A stretch of DNA of 64,000 nucleotides from Lampris incognitus (GCF_029633865.1 NC_079216.1:64407589-64471588), one strand, 5' to 3'; shown: positions 1 to 40,160, counted from the first letter of the stretch. A program made the numbers and translations. The notes: generated from the sequence alone by a model not told the origin.

Positions 1-774
1 AATCCAGTTGGAGGGACCTGACATGTCCCAGGAAGGATTGACAGATTTTTATAAAATTGTCCATTAGAGCCGTGAAGGGAGTGTTTAATTTTCTCCAACT
101 TCATCCAGGGCACCCTTTATATCCAGTGGGTATGGGGGGAGGAGGAGGGGTATGAGGGCTCTTCCAGTGCTTGAGAATAACACGCCTCGCTAATTATGTG
201 AGAAAAAGCTACAAGTTCCGCAAAGTAGGACGGCAATGAGTGGCCAGTGGGTAGGACACCAAACAGGGCAACTAAGGGAGTGGGGTATTATTGAAAAGAG
301 GTCTGCGCATGTTTTGTTTTTGTTTTTATTGCCTGTGTAATCAGCGAGACATTGGTGTAGTTCGATGTCCGGATTTAAAACCGTGTGGTCCCGCTGGGAA
401 GTAGCCTAGAGTTACGTTAGACAACACAACGCTTCTTTGTGCAAATAATAAGTGCGCACTTTGTCATTAGTCTCTCTTTTTTTAAAATTATTATTATTAA
501 CCCAGACCAAGTCATGCGTTTTCCCCAGCCATGACACATTAGTGCACCACACATTCATTACACAGCTATAGACGATCTGTCCATGTGCCAGAACTGATCC
601 AGTATAAAGGTCTTATTCATGTGTTGTGATTCCACCTCGCGGGCCGATAGTTCTTGTGTAAGGCCTATAAATTACAAATTTGCCTCAGTGGGCTTTACAG
701 CAACACAACATCCTGTCCTCAGACCCTCGCATCGGATAAGGAACAACTCCCTAAAAAAAAAACCTTTAACAGGG

Positions 775-845
775 AGGAAAAATAGGAATTGGATGTTGGA
801 ATTTGTGACATTGGGCTGCACAAATAAAGTTGACCTGACTTGACG
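775..845 (+). mobile_element. Probable LINE 3' tail
   Basis: CACAAATAAAGTTGACCTGACTTGAC is an AATAAA-type end followed by TTGAC-like repeats, as in 3' ends of some fish LINEs. No coding part recognised upstream. Confidence 0.4.
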
Positions 846-1495
846 TAGGCCTACTGGCTGGTTTCTTGCCTCCACTAATGTCCTCTGTTGCTGTATGTGT
901 GACGATTATACCACACCACACCAGGAGAGCTGACTACTCGGTCAGGATGAGAAGTAGGCCTAACAGGACTCATCAGCCTGCGAGGTGGAATCATAACGTA
1001 CGAGTAAAACCTGTAGGACTCACACTGGAGCAGTTATATGGCATATAACTGGTCCCATGTAAAGTACGGACAGATGTTTTCCGATCCACCAAGCAGGTTC
1101 TGCTCTTTTCCAGAACTGGGAATGACTCTAGTCTGTCCTTTGACCTCCATTTGAGCCTACCTCTCCGTTTCCTTGTTTGTTTATATCCGTGAATTACAAC
1201 ATAACAACAACCAGGACTTGGAATCAACAGGTGGCCTCCCTCCCGATTCGATATTGCCTTGACATTTTTTTATTTCCCACATTTCACAGATGACGGTTTT
1301 TTTTAGTTTTTTTTTTAGGGTCCGTAGCCACCGTAAAATGTCCAAAACTGCAGTGATGGAAAGAAAATGTACAACATGCCTTTATTTGTTTATCTATTTC
1401 AGGCCCGTTTGTTACAAAAGCTCAAAACCTGATTATCCTGTCTGCATCCCTGGGAAGGCCACATTCAATTCAAATTCAAAACATTCATATTCACA

Positions 1496-1862
1496 AGAGG
1501 CGGCACAGTGGTTAGCGCGGTCGCCTCACTGCAAGAAGGTTCTGGGTTCGAGCCCCGGGGTAGTCCAAACTTGGGGGTCGTCCTGGGTCGTCCTCTGTGT
1601 GGAGTTTGCATGTTCTCCCCGTGTCTGTGTGGGTTTCCTCCGGGGGCTCCGGTTTCCACCCACAGTCCAAAGACACGTAGGTCAGGTGAATCGGCCGTAC
1701 TAAATTGTCCCTAGGTGTGAATGTGTGTGTATCGGCCCTGTGATGGACTGGCGACCTGTCCAGAGTGTCTCCCCGCCTGCTGCCCAGTGACTGCTGGGAT
1801 AGGCTCCAGCATCCCCGTGCCCCTGAGAGCAGGATAAGCGGTTTGGATAACGGATGGATGGA
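1496..1862 (+). mobile_element. SINE family A (tRNA-like head, GGATGG tail)
   Basis: Head AGAGGCGGCACAGTGGTTAG with B box GGTTCGAGCCCC, body GTTTGCATGTTCTCCCCGTG and CAAAGACACGTAGGTCAGGT, end GGATAACGGATGGATGGAT. Full length, about 365 bp. Confidence 0.9.
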
Positions 1863-2007
1863 TATTTGCAGGAGCTGTGCTGATCTCTGTATCAGGCATC
1901 TTCTCGGCCACTGTTAATCGTGCTTCAACACTGCGTTTAAAGGGTAAATACTCTACGGTATTAAAACCATAATGGCTTGGTCACCATTTTGGACTAAATC
2001 ATTATTC

Positions 2008-2115
2008 TTTGCCACCCATCCCAACCGGGGTGGCGGGATGCTGGAGTCTTTCCCAGCAGTCATTGGGGGGCAGGTGGGGAGACACCCTGGACAGTCCGCC
2101 AGGCCGTCACAGGGC
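2008..2115 (-). mobile_element. SINE family A, tail fragment
   Basis: Complement of CAGCAGTCATTGGGGGGCAG and neighbours matches the last third of family A. Confidence 0.7.
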
Positions 2116-2724
2116 CAGATCTTATCATAAATCTTTTTTTATTTCGTGCAGTTGAGCTAAAACTCATTTTAACATCTCATTTTACTCTTTTATTGATCAT
2201 TTTTCCTTTTTACTCTTTTATTTATTATTTAACTCATTATATACCCTAAAAACAACCCTGTTAAAAAAGTGATCTTAAGGCCAAACCTCGTCCCCTATTG
2301 TTTTTTAATTTGTCACCTAAACCTTCTCTTCTCTTGTTCCTCTCGCTCTTCTTTTATTCATGTTGAAAGTAATTAGGTGGCAAATATGCAAATACATCAC
2401 AACCAGCAACATGTGACTCTTTCCGGAGCCCATTGCTACTTGTCAACAAAAGTGTGTGTGTGTGTGTGTGTGTGTTGGGGGGAGGGCGCAAGGCATTCTT
2501 GTAAAAGAAAAACAAAGAAAAAATTTCCCTTTTGAAAACGCGTTTCCTGTAATTGTTCGATATAGCCCATATCCATTTGGCTCCTGCTGACAGTGGTAGT
2601 TCTTTTTTTTAAAATATATTTCAAGTAGGATTTTTTTTTTATGCCAAATGCAGATTAGTTCTTATTCATGTGGGGTTATTGGGAAATTATTGGGAAAGTC
2701 TTTCAAAACAAATGCAGGGGTGTA

Positions 2725-3200
2725 GAACCTGATAATGTAATAAATTCCCGATAATGTAATAAAAATCTGCTCTTGAGTCCATTGAAAATGCAATAAAACC
2801 TGATAATGTCATAACTTCCTGATAATGTAATAAAGTGCATTTCCCAATAATGTAATAAACTTTTTACCAATAATGTAATGTGTTACATTAACGGGACGTT
2901 ATTGCATTATCAGGTTAGCCTTCATTTCCCTGGTCCTGATAATGTAATAATTCCCCAATATTGTAATAATTTAACAGCAGCCCACCAATAAATGGATTCA
3001 AGTGGTGATACTGTTTAAGCAGCGCAAGCTCGAGAGGTCTAGCGCCACCGACAGGTCAAAGTTGGACGTGCATGAATGCGCTACTCTTCCTCAAAGCTAC
3101 CTCCAAGCTACTTCCACACGTTTTTTCTCAGTTGGATCATTTTATTACATTATCAGGGTTATTACATTATTGGGGATTTATTACATTATCAGGTGGGAAA
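2725..3200. repeat. Fold-back repeat built from GATAATGTAATAA units
   Basis: About eight irregular copies of GATAATGTAATAA (2,732-2,960) face inverted copies (TTATTACATTATCAGG) at 3,141-3,195, with about 180 bp of unrelated sequence between. It could form a hairpin and resembles a fold-back transposon. Confidence 0.75.
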
Positions 3201-3440
3201 TCTTGTGTAAGAAGGGTTTTAGTTGAACTGCATCCCAAGTGCAACAGGGTGAATAGTCGTGATCAAAATTGACAAAAAAAAAGAATTTGACTTATACAAT
3301 GAATATGGTCTGTATTCGTGTATGATGAAATTCATTCATAAGAATAATCCCAACACGTTGTTGCAGATGTGACCAGTCGTTAAGATTCGACCGTTTTGAA
3401 TTTTACCCCCGTTGATCTTCACAATATGAATATCACAGAA

Positions 3441-4035
3441 CGTTGAATCAGTTCATCTGGACACAACATTTAATAATAATAATAATCACATTTATATAGG
3501 GCTCTTCTAGACACCCAAGGCGGGTAACTCTCTTCAACCACCACCGATGTGTAGCACCACCTGGGTGATGCACGGCAGCCATTTTGCGCCAGAACGCTCA
3601 CCGCGCATCAGCTTGGAGAGGGAGGAACCATTGAGCCAATTACATGGGGGGGGGTTGATTAGGTAGCCAGATGGAGAGAGCCAGGTTGGGGATTTTGCCA
3701 GGACACCAGGGGACCCCCTACTCTTTGCGATAGGTGCCATGGGATCTTTAATGACCACAGTGAGTCAGGACCTCGGTTTAACGTCTCATCCGAAGGACGG
3801 CATCTCCTACAGCAGAGCATCCCCGTCACTGCACTGGGGCATTGAGATTTGATATTTTGTTGGTTTTATTAGGACCAGAGGGAAGACTGCCCCCAGTGGC
3901 CCACCAACACCACCTCCGGCAGCAACTCATTTTCCCAGGAGGTCTCCCATCCAAATACTAGCCAAGTCCACACCTGCTTAGCTTCTGTCATTTGGCAGAG
4001 CCAGGGTACATGTTGGTAATATGGCTGCTGGCTAT
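3441..4035 (-). mobile_element. 5S-rRNA-derived (SINE3-like) element
   Basis: The complement of about 4,032-3,930 follows 5S rRNA. GAAGCTAAGCAGGTGTGGAC covers the A-box region and TTGGATGGGAGACCTCCTGG the C-box region, between a GCCAGCAGCCATATTACC head and a unique body. The body (3,470-3,925) has the fish-repeat look of CATTTATATAG and ACGTCTCATCCGAAGGACGG. The left end is set off by (AAT)n at 3,471-3,487. The bases at 3,441-3,466 may belong to the separate host repeat found at 4.6 kb. Confidence 0.7.
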
Positions 4036-4039
4036 GGGG

Positions 4040-4665
4040 GGCCATCTATGTTAAGACCATCCCTGAACCGAGGGGGGGGCCTAAGAGTACATCTGTCACC
4101 ATCTCACAATGCTGTGATTGCAACCATTCCCCAGTCCTCTGTGAATAGTACACATGGCCATTGTAACTCTATGGTCACGGCAATTTGCATATGAAACCGA
4201 TCATTGGTTTCGGTTGTTATGCCACTGTATTGTTTATAAGGGTGGGGATTCCTGCAGTCAGTTGAGACTGAAGCTGTCACTTAGGGCCCGGACACACCAA
4301 ACTGACTAGCGGCGACGAAGGCCGACTGTTGCGTCGCCTCACGTCACCTGCCGCCTGGGCCAAAAGGTAGCACTTGAACACACCGCAAAGACTACAGCTG
4401 GCAGCCCTTAGCACTGATTCGCTAAGCTGAACAGCTGATCAGAGTGATCTCTCTCACTGACGGGCTCCGCCGAGTCAACACGCTGAATCGGCCGGAAAGC
4501 TGCCGACAGGGGTCCGACTAGTGCCGACGGTGCGGGACACACTGCAAAAAGTAGGGTCACAGACGCTCACCGACGGCCGATCGTCGGCCCGGTGTGTCAG
4601 GGCCCTTAGATGAGTGATGGAATATTTCTTCCAATAAACGTTGTGTCCAGATGAACTGGTTGACC
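4040..4665 (-). repeat. Dispersed repeat X, copy 1, with MITE inserted
   Basis: Complement reads GGTTCATCTGGACACAACG-type end, then ACTCATC, the inserted MITE, then CAGTCTCAACTGACTGCAGG and TGCAAATTGCCGTGACCATA. The same order occurs at 6,382-7,490; end fragments occur at 3,441-3,466 and 12,063-12,095. Family not identified. Confidence 0.75.
4284..4605. mobile_element. MITE, 322 bp, TTA target duplication (PIF/Harbinger-like)
   Basis: Inverted ends GGGCCCGGACACACC and GGTGTGTCAGGGCCC; flanked by TTA at 4,281-4,283 and 4,606-4,608. GC-rich interior rich in CCGAC/GTCGG, no coding capacity. Confidence 0.8.
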
Positions 4666-6381
4666 TTCTGTGATTTCCTTTCCTGGGTTATTGAGCATGC
4701 GTGAAGACACAGTATGAATACTTTTTAGAAGTCCTGTCCGCCTTTCAAATCCATTCCACTTTTGACCCGGCAATATGCCAGTGTCTCTGAAAGTCCATAC
4801 CAGTCTTCATGCTTTGCCTTGCACAGTGTTCCATCTTTGACCTGGGAGTATGCCGGTGTCTCGGCTTTGCCTTGCACAGTCTTCCATCTTTGCTGAAGTT
4901 TGGAGCCATTTAACCATCTCGCTGGTCCTGTGTCTCTTGTCGTGTGCAGCAGAGGTGTAATTAGAATAACGGCTAAACAGACAGCGATGCTAGCCCGAAC
5001 GATGTCATTAACTACATCTGAGAACGATGACGTCAAGTGCTCGGTAATTCTTCTGTGCAGGAGAAAATTGGTCAGCTTCACATTTTAGGTGGGACCACCT
5101 GTGCAGAAAAAAAAGCTGTTTGCACTGATGAGAACACTTCCAGTGTGAACAGTCTGTAAACATAATCCTGACGCTCACCAACTCTTGAGCTTTTTGATCT
5201 TGTGAAAACAGGAAATGGTGAGGCAAGACTGAGTCGCCACACTACTGAAGGCTGAAAACCTAACAATGAACAAAAACTGACTATCTTGACAGTTTTACAC
5301 ATGGACCTTTTCAATAGCAAGCCCACCTCAGTGTCCCATAATGCACAGCACAGGGTCAGGGAGACCCCCAAAATTCAACATAGGCAGAACAAAACGTAAG
5401 GCGAGGGGGTTTGGGCGGTTTGGCTTTCCGGAGAAATTAGCTTTTTTAGTGAATTTGAGAGAAGGAGGTGATGAAAGTGGACTTGGAAGGTGGACGGGAC
5501 TCGTAAAATGCTGCTGACTGGCAGGGTAAATGTCTTCTCATTGTGCCAACGCAATCAGATAACGAGATTTAGGGGCTAAAAAAAGGGGAACTTTATCAGA
5601 ATTAGTGAACTGGAACTGGGGAGCGCGTATCATCTGTGAACGCTGGATGGGGGGGGGTGCATACCCCTGGAAATTGCAGTTATTATGGTGCCACGCTAGG
5701 TTTCCAAACTTCCTGTCTCTAAGACGTTTTCCACCCTACGTTACCATTTGCCCCTCACAACCCGCACGTAAAAAACTCGGGGTGACTCCATGCTGATATT
5801 AAAGAGATATAGAAGCTGTCAAGTGTGTCTCGGTGAGCGCTCAAAAAGAAGCAACGAAGCCTGACATGTAAACACATGCCTTAGTTCCTAAGGACCTCCA
5901 TTACAAGGCCTTCCTATCTACACACACACACACACACACATTCCTGGGCTATAGCCCCCTTGTCACAATAGGGCTATTGTCAATGGTAGGACTCCACACA
6001 ACCCCTGAAAACACACAGGATAGGTGAAGGTATGAGAGAGTGGCAGGTATGCCCGTACTTTTTTTTTTCAAATCCAGGGATGAGATCCATAAACTTTCCG
6101 ACGATACCCAAAGAATTTTATGCGTGCATTTAAGAGTACGGGTCCTCGTGCCCTTTCCATAATGTAGTTTTTCAATATTTTTGGACAACTCCTCCCACTG
6201 TACTTAGGTATTCGTGCATGTGTTTGAGGCAAGATGAAGATATTCTCCAACGTCACTAATGTTTTTTCCACGGTAATATGTAGCCACATAGTACCTCATT
6301 TTTATCGACACTGATTTTTTTTAATTATATACACTACCAACAAATTAGACAATCCTAATATGTGCATTTTATAGTCTAAGA

Positions 6382-7490
6382 AAGTTGAATCGGTACATCT
6401 GGACACGTTTGTTGAGACAGATATGTTCCATCACTCATCCAATGCCCCTTTTCCATTGCATGGTACCGGCTCAACTCAACTCTACTCTATTCGACTCTAC
6501 TCGCTTTACTTATGGAGATTTCGTTTTCCACTGCAGATAGTATCCCCTCATGGCAAAGCCCCGCTGGTCATTTGTGGGTGTGTTGACTTCTGTTTTATTT
6601 TCAAAAAAATCAACAAGACCAACTCTACATGAACAGTATTAGTGTAGCTAAGAGATTCGCTGACAACAAATATTTTTTTACATGGATAGATTATCAACTG
6701 TAATACAAGTTTCGTATGACTCGCTTTGGCATTTCCTGCTTATAAACAGAGCTGTTCAATTTCTCTCTGATCAATCAGTGGTCAGGTTTTATTTATATTT
6801 AGATAAATATAAATACATTTTATTTATATCTATCTGTATTATATTTACATTTAAATATTTTTATATATTTTATAAGATTTTATATTTAAATAAATTTTAT
6901 TCATATTTGTATTCATATTTTATTTATTTATTTTATTTCTATTTAGATCTAAACATTTTTATTTATTTCTATTCAAATCTAAATATTTTATTTATTTATC
7001 TATTTTTGTTTCTGTTTTATTTCTATTTAAATCTAAATATTTCTTTCTTTTTTTCAGAAGATTTTATTTATATTTAAATAAATGTAAAATATACATATAT
7101 TTATATTTATTTATATTTTATTTAATTTATTTATTCATTTATTTGTAGTGGTATTTTCATGTCGCCTTTTAGTATCGGCTCAGCTCACTTGGAACCTCGA
7201 CAGAGGTGGTACCAAAAAAAGTACCTGGTACCGGGTACTATCCCTAACTTTTGCCCAGTGGAAAACCAAACAAAGCGAGTAGAGTAGAGTTGAGTCGAGC
7301 CGGTACCATGCAGTGGAAAAGGGGCATAAGTGACCGCTTCAGTCTCAGCTGGCAGCAGGTATCCCCATCCTTATACAGCTGGCACAACGACTGAAACCAA
7401 TGGTCAGTTTAATATGCAAATTACCCTGACCAGATTACCCAAATGACCCTAACTAGAGTAACAATGGCCATGTGTACTTCAAGGTGTTTT
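6382..7490 (+). repeat. Dispersed repeat X, copy 2, with a different MITE inserted
   Basis: GTTGAATCGGTACATCTGGA and CATCACTCATCC at 6,387-6,440 continue after the insert as GTGACCGCTTCAGTCTCAGC and TTTAATATGCAAATTACCC. Confidence 0.75.
6443..7326. mobile_element. MITE, 884 bp, ends TGCCCCTTTTCC, AT-rich core
   Basis: Left TGCCCCTTTTCCATTGCATG plus GTACCGGCTCAACTCAACTC; the right end is its complement with few changes. 3-bp flanks CAA / TAA. The core at 6,780-7,140 is a TTTAT-rich expansion; its open frame is only low-complexity. Confidence 0.85.
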
Positions 7491-7872
7491 ATAGCGTGCA
7501 TCAACTATGCAAAACGGAATAAGCTCAAGCTTGCCTCCAAAGAACTCTATGTGGGATTCATTTATTCGTAAGAATGCCTTTTCAGAAAGACGGTATTTTT
7601 TTACACAAGGTTGTAAAAAAAAAAAAAGCAGAAGAGCTTTGTAGCTGCCGCTATAGTGGACTGTCAGTCAGAGGTGAAGGGTGGAGGAGGGGAGGACGGA
7701 TGAGCACAGACAAGAGTCTCTGAAGTCGGAAAAGTATAAAAATATCCGTCTCTCTTTTCCCACTACTCTACAATTACTGTGTGTGTTACCAAAATAAGGC
7801 CCACGGGGAGTGTGTGACTCTCCACCCTTGCGATAATGACAGACTTCCAGGCCACCAGTGCTTTAATCCTGG

Positions 7873-7903
<31 letters not shown>

Positions 7904-8335
7904 TCTTCTTATAAATAACACACCATAGCATAGAAAAACAGCATGTCTGCCAGTCCCTTCCAATCAAAGCAGAAGCTTTCCAGCCATGTAAACTGAACCA
8001 AGACCACAAAACCTGCCGAGTGCCTCAAGTTACATTCAGCGCACAGCAGCAAAGGCTTGGCACGGCGAGCAGATGGGACTCCATCGAGACTCCCCCGTTG
8101 TGCGTTTAAACGGAAGAAAAAACAGAAGCACAATCGGAAGACGTGGGTGAAAATGCATTTGGCACGAGACTGTTGGGTGGAAAATGCAGGTGAAACACCC
8201 ATAATGTATACAGCATGTAGTACGTCTGTGACTGGACAGCGGGCGTAGTCTGTCACGGCAACGGGGCTTGTTAGTTTAAGAGCTAGATTTGTGGTGAGGG
8301 GGGGAAAAATGTTTTTTTTTTAAATGTTCCTCCCT

Positions 8336-8892
8336 TTTTTTCTCCCCAAGTGTACCCGACCAATTACCCCTCTCTTCTGAGCCGTCCCGGTCGCTGCTCC
8401 ACCCCCTCTGCCGATCCGGGGAGGGCTGCAGACTACCACATGCCTCCTCCGATACATGTGGAGTCGCCAGCTTCTGCTTTTCACCTGACAGTGAGGAGTT
8501 TCTCCAGGGGGACGTAGCACATGGGAGGGTCATGCTATTCCCCCAGTCCCCCCCCCAAAAAACAGGTACCCCAACCTACCAGAGGAGGTGCTAGTGCAGC
8601 AACCAGGACACATATCCACATCCGGCTTCCCACCTGCAGACAAGCCGGAGGTTACATGGGGATTTGAACCGGCGATCCCCCCCCCCCCGAACAGGCGCCT
8701 TGATGGACTGACCAGAGGAGGCGCTAGTACAGCGACCAGGACACATACCCACATCCGGCTTCCCACCCGCAGACACGGCCAATTGTGTCAATAGGGACGC
8801 CCGACCAAGCCAGAGGTAACACGGGGATTCGAACTGGCGAGCCCCGTGTTGGTAGGCAGCAGAATAGACCACTATGCTACCAGGACACCTCG
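8336..8892 (-). mobile_element. SINE family B (tRNA-like), with internal duplication
   Basis: The complement reads a tRNA-like head with B box GGTTCGAATCC (here GAACTGGCGAGCC), then GGTTTGGTCGGGCGTCC-like body, GCACTAGCGCCTCCTCTG, and the tail CAGGTGAAAAGAAGCGGC. The middle part (GAGGAGGYGCTAGTRCAGC) occurs twice, at about 8,582 and 8,714. Confidence 0.85.
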
Positions 8893-9207
8893 GCTCGTCC
8901 CACTGTTGGTTGAAGAGCGTTTGACTAGGGGGCTTCACGAAGGCCACCAGTGTTGGCTGGAATAGGCTTCTGTCCCCTGAAGCCTTGCAGCAGCTTTGTC
9001 TCGAAAAGCTCTTATTTTCTTTTAACACCGTGCAGAAAGCCATTGTTTTTATTAGATGTCAAGAGGAAGCTCGGACTGGAACCTACAGGAAAAAAAACAT
9101 CAGCAGTGTTTTCCAAATAAGTGGCTCCGTCATCCTCGGCACCATTGTTTTTACATGTAGACTTTTCATGGTTGTGTTGTGCTGATTGTTTCCACTCTCG
9201 TCTTCAG

Positions 9208-36603
<27,396 letters not shown>

Positions 36604-38108
36604 CCTCCCCCTCCCCCCCCCCCGCAGCCATGACATCTCCACGGACGCAGCTTCTTAACCAACAGTGCCTGTCGAATGATGAAGAGTGGGCGGGCAGCAG
36701 GAAGCTGGATACATGGACTTTAGCTCAGGTCACTTCAGCTCTCGGCTGCACACATGAGAGCAGCGGGATTCATACTCACGTCACTATGCTGGGGATACGT
36801 TTAATCTGACACAGTGCAATACCGAATCTACTACTACTGACTACAGAGGTACTAGCAAATATTTGCGGTGGACTATATCTGAAAAATACTGACGCAAAGT
36901 ATGTTGCTGACCGACACGGCGACTGTCTGCACTTCCTGCTGCATTACTGAACCACCCTGATCCAAAAAGAGAAAATCCAGATACAGAAATAAGTAATGTG
37001 TGTAAATCAGAAATGTGTTATGTTGCTTGACGGTGGTTAGACACAAACACTCCGAGACCGTAGAAAAGACTCTCGTGCAGAGAGCGCCACCACACAAAAA
37101 AATCACAAGGGCAAGGGTGAGTTAGATTTTATTTTATTGTGACTTCATGGAAAGTGTACTCTAGTGCACAGCCATAGCTTAACTACTCCGTTATGTAGTG
37201 AATGATGGAAAGCTTTGTATTTATTACATCAATAATAGGATTCGTGTGGTGTTTTTATGTCACACGATGACCCGACATGGTGCAATGTCAGAAGAGTACC
37301 GAGGCACAGCAGTTGAGTACAACTACCTAGTTTTCTTTGCGTTTTAGCTCTGAATGTGCTGTCTTTTATGCTTCTCATCACGCACTGGAGTCACTAGATG
37401 ATGCTTCGCCCCCGAAGCATCGCGGTAACGGACACCGCATAGATTGACTCGGGAATAAGACTTAACCAAACCGGCCAGATTAGTGCCTCTCGTGGGTATG
37501 ACGCCAAATTCACTAACTTTTGAATAGGAAATCCTGAGCAAAGTCGATTGAAGAGTAATCACCCAATTTTTTGCAAAATTTTTTGCAATTTTTTTTTTTT
37601 GTCTTCATCCATTTTTGCAAAATTTTGCAACTTTTGAAATTTTCCAAAACTGGATGAAAACATGGATTTTTATCCCCCTGGTGTAAGATGAACTCGGCAC
37701 ATTATGGGCGATGTGCATGTTTACGTGTAAACTGTCACTGTGGTCCAGTTAAGAGATCGATGCGAGAGAGGCGGGACTCACGTAAACGCAGTACTGCGAT
37801 TACGTCGCCTCGACTATACTACGAGAGTTACCGTAATCACAGCAGTATACGTGAAGTACTCCTGATTCTCGTCCCGGACGTATCGCCCAACTGTCGTTTA
37901 AGTGGGTTTAAGTGGGTTCAACTCGCCCACGAGTAGCTGGTGACATAGCTCTGACGAGGTCTACCGGTTTGAAAGGACATGATTATGTTGAATAATAACC
38001 ACGTCTCACGTGCAAAACAGGTTATTAAGGGGGTGGCGTTTTATAGGTTTATGTACAAATGGACTCGTGTCACTGCTGTCTTACAGAAGGATCAGCAATC
38101 GTGGCCTT

Positions 38109-38110
<2 letters not shown>

Positions 38111-38195
<85 letters not shown>
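38111..38195. repeat. (GT)n microsatellite, about 85 bp
   Basis: Uninterrupted GT run. Confidence 0.98.
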
Positions 38196-38196
<1 letters not shown>

Positions 38197-38391
38197 TAAA
38201 AATGGCCAACATAAACATATTGAAAATCACATGGCAGTAATTTTATATTCTGAACGTGAAACGAAGTGATGAATTCTTCAACAAAAATAGAACAGCTGAG
38301 ATTTTTGATTGTGCCTTCAAAACATTGTTTTACCTTGACCCAGTTGATTTTACTTGAATCGATTAAAATTCTTTTTTTTGGGGGGTGGGGG

Positions 38392-38602
38392 GTTTCCCCC
38401 CCTTTTCCCTCCCCAATTGTTCTTGGCCAATTACCCTATTTTCTGATCCGTCGAGTCGCTGCCCCAACCGCTCTGCCGATCCGGGGAGGGCTGCAGACTA
38501 CCACGTGCCTCCTCCGATACATGTGGAGTCGCCAGGATTCGAACTGGTGATCCCCATGTTGGTGGACGATGGAATAGACCGCTACGCTAACCGGACGCCC
38601 AG
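38392..38602 (-). mobile_element. SINE family B, internally deleted
   Basis: Complement joins the head and B box (GGTTCGAATCC-like) straight to TGGCGACTCCACATGTATCG. It faces the plus-strand copy that starts 28 bp away, forming an inverted pair. Confidence 0.85.
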
Positions 38603-38629
38603 AATCGGTTAAAATTCTGCAGCTAAGGG

Positions 38630-38998
38630 TTCCCGGGTGGCGTGGCGGTCTATTGCGTTGCCTGCCGACACGGGGACCTCCGGTTCGAATCCCCGTGTTA
38701 CCTCCGGCTTGGTCGGGCGTCCCTACAGACACAGTTGGCCGTGTCTGCGGGTGGGAAGCCGGATGTGGGTATGTGGCCTGGTCGCGGCACTAGTGCCTCC
38801 TCTGCTCGGTTGGAGCGCCTGGTCGGGGGGGAGGGGGAACTGGGGGGAATAGCGTGATCCTCCCACGCGCTACGTCCCCCTGGCGAAACTCCTTACTGTC
38901 AGGTGAAAAGAAGCGGCTGGTGACTCCACATGTATCGGAGGAGACTTGGGTCGTCTGCAGAGTGGGGTAATTGGCTAGATACAATTGGGGGGGGGGGG
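38630..38998 (+). mobile_element. SINE family B, near full length
   Basis: Head TCCCGGGTGGCGTGGCGGTC, B box GGTTCGAATCCC, short deletion near the tail, ends ATTGGGGGGGGG. Confidence 0.88.
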
Positions 38999-39765
38999 GT
39001 CCAAAAAAAAAATTCCCCAGCTAGTTGCGACTCTACTAGTCATCGGTCATTATGACCATCAACATCAACTTAAGCCTTAGGATGGCTTACCGGAAGTCCT
39101 CATGTAGTCCTGGACTTCCTCTAGACTAGGCCAAATCCAGCACATAAAAGCTACTGTAGGGCAATTTTTGGTCTCGCGCTGTGTTCGACTTACGCTCATG
39201 CGAGCAGCGCTAACGCTTTCCTGTAGGCGCTAACCACCAGCTAGCTCCACCGCTCCCTGCTGCTACTGAAAACTACTGAATTTCCACAACAAGTTTCACA
39301 GGAACGTTGCTCTGCTGACCTTTTGTACCTTCTCTACATGTCAGCGCTGCACATGCCACCCCGCTCAGGCTTTAGGGACAGAGGTGCAGATGCTTCGATG
39401 ACCCTCGTCTGTGCACTCTCAACCAGTAAAACCAGTCAGATTGGACCTAGGAAAATGTCGGATTTACCTTTCTGTTCGTGAAGTTGTCTCACTCCGACAA
39501 TAAGAGATGGTGTTCTGGTCAGCGTGGTTTAAAGCGTGTTGTACATAGTAGTGTACATAGTTGGATCTTATGTCTTTTATTGATTTTAATGTGTTTTTGT
39601 TTTATTATTTAAGACACACCAGTCGTGGCTGCTTTTTCTGATTGTCCACATTCCGTTCTGTACGTGGTCGTCATGTGTTTTGGTCTGGCAAATTTCACCC
39701 CAAAAAGTTTTCTTTCACGGCAGCCTCTCAGACTGATCAAATCCACCGCGAGTCCGAGAGTGGGG

Positions 39766-40160
39766 GGCGTCCGGGTGGCGTGGCGGTCTATCCCGTTGCC
39801 TACCGACACGGGGATCGCCGGTTCGAATCCCCGTGTTGCCTCCGGCTTGGTCGGGCGTCCCTGCGGACGCGATTGGCCGTGTCTGCGGGTGGGAAGCCGG
39901 ATGTGGGTACGTGTCCCGGTCGCTGCACTAGCGCCTCCTCTGGGCGGTCGGGGCGCCTGTTCGGGGAGAGGGAACTGGGGGGGGGGTAGCGTGATCCTGC
40001 TACGCCCCCCTGGCGAAACTCCTCACTGTCAGGTGAAAAGAAGCGGCTGGCGACTCCACATGTATGGGAGGAGGCGTGTGGTAGTCTGCAGCGCTCCCCG
40101 GATCGGCAGAGGGGGGTGGAGCAGCGACCGGGACGGCTCGGGAAGAAAAAAGGGGGGAAA
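39766..40160 (+). mobile_element. SINE family B, near full length
   Basis: Head GCGTCCGGGTGGCGTGGCGG, B box GGTTCGAATCC; one of the least decayed copies by its retained CpGs, which suggests a fairly young insertion. Confidence 0.9.

Larger units (their letters stand above)
1..9207. other. Non-genic left part: intergenic or first intron of b4galnt3
   Basis: Apart from the repeats listed separately, no exon was found. In 1-770, 850-1,490, 2,120-2,720, 4,670-6,380 and 7,500-8,330 I see no coding region with splice sites and no structured RNA. The many short open frames lack codon structure. Confidence 0.6.

Noticed and set aside
1496..1580. tRNA gene (A and B boxes)
   Set aside because: The boxes belong to the SINE head; no cloverleaf with a matching acceptor stem was seen.
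3930..4032. A 5S rRNA gene
   Set aside because: Too diverged, with insertions, and joined to a dispersed repeat body; no terminator-like T run at the right place.
6682..7077. 131-codon Phe/Tyr/Leu-rich frame that looks like membrane segments
   Set aside because: It is the TTTAT-rich core of a MITE; low-complexity only.
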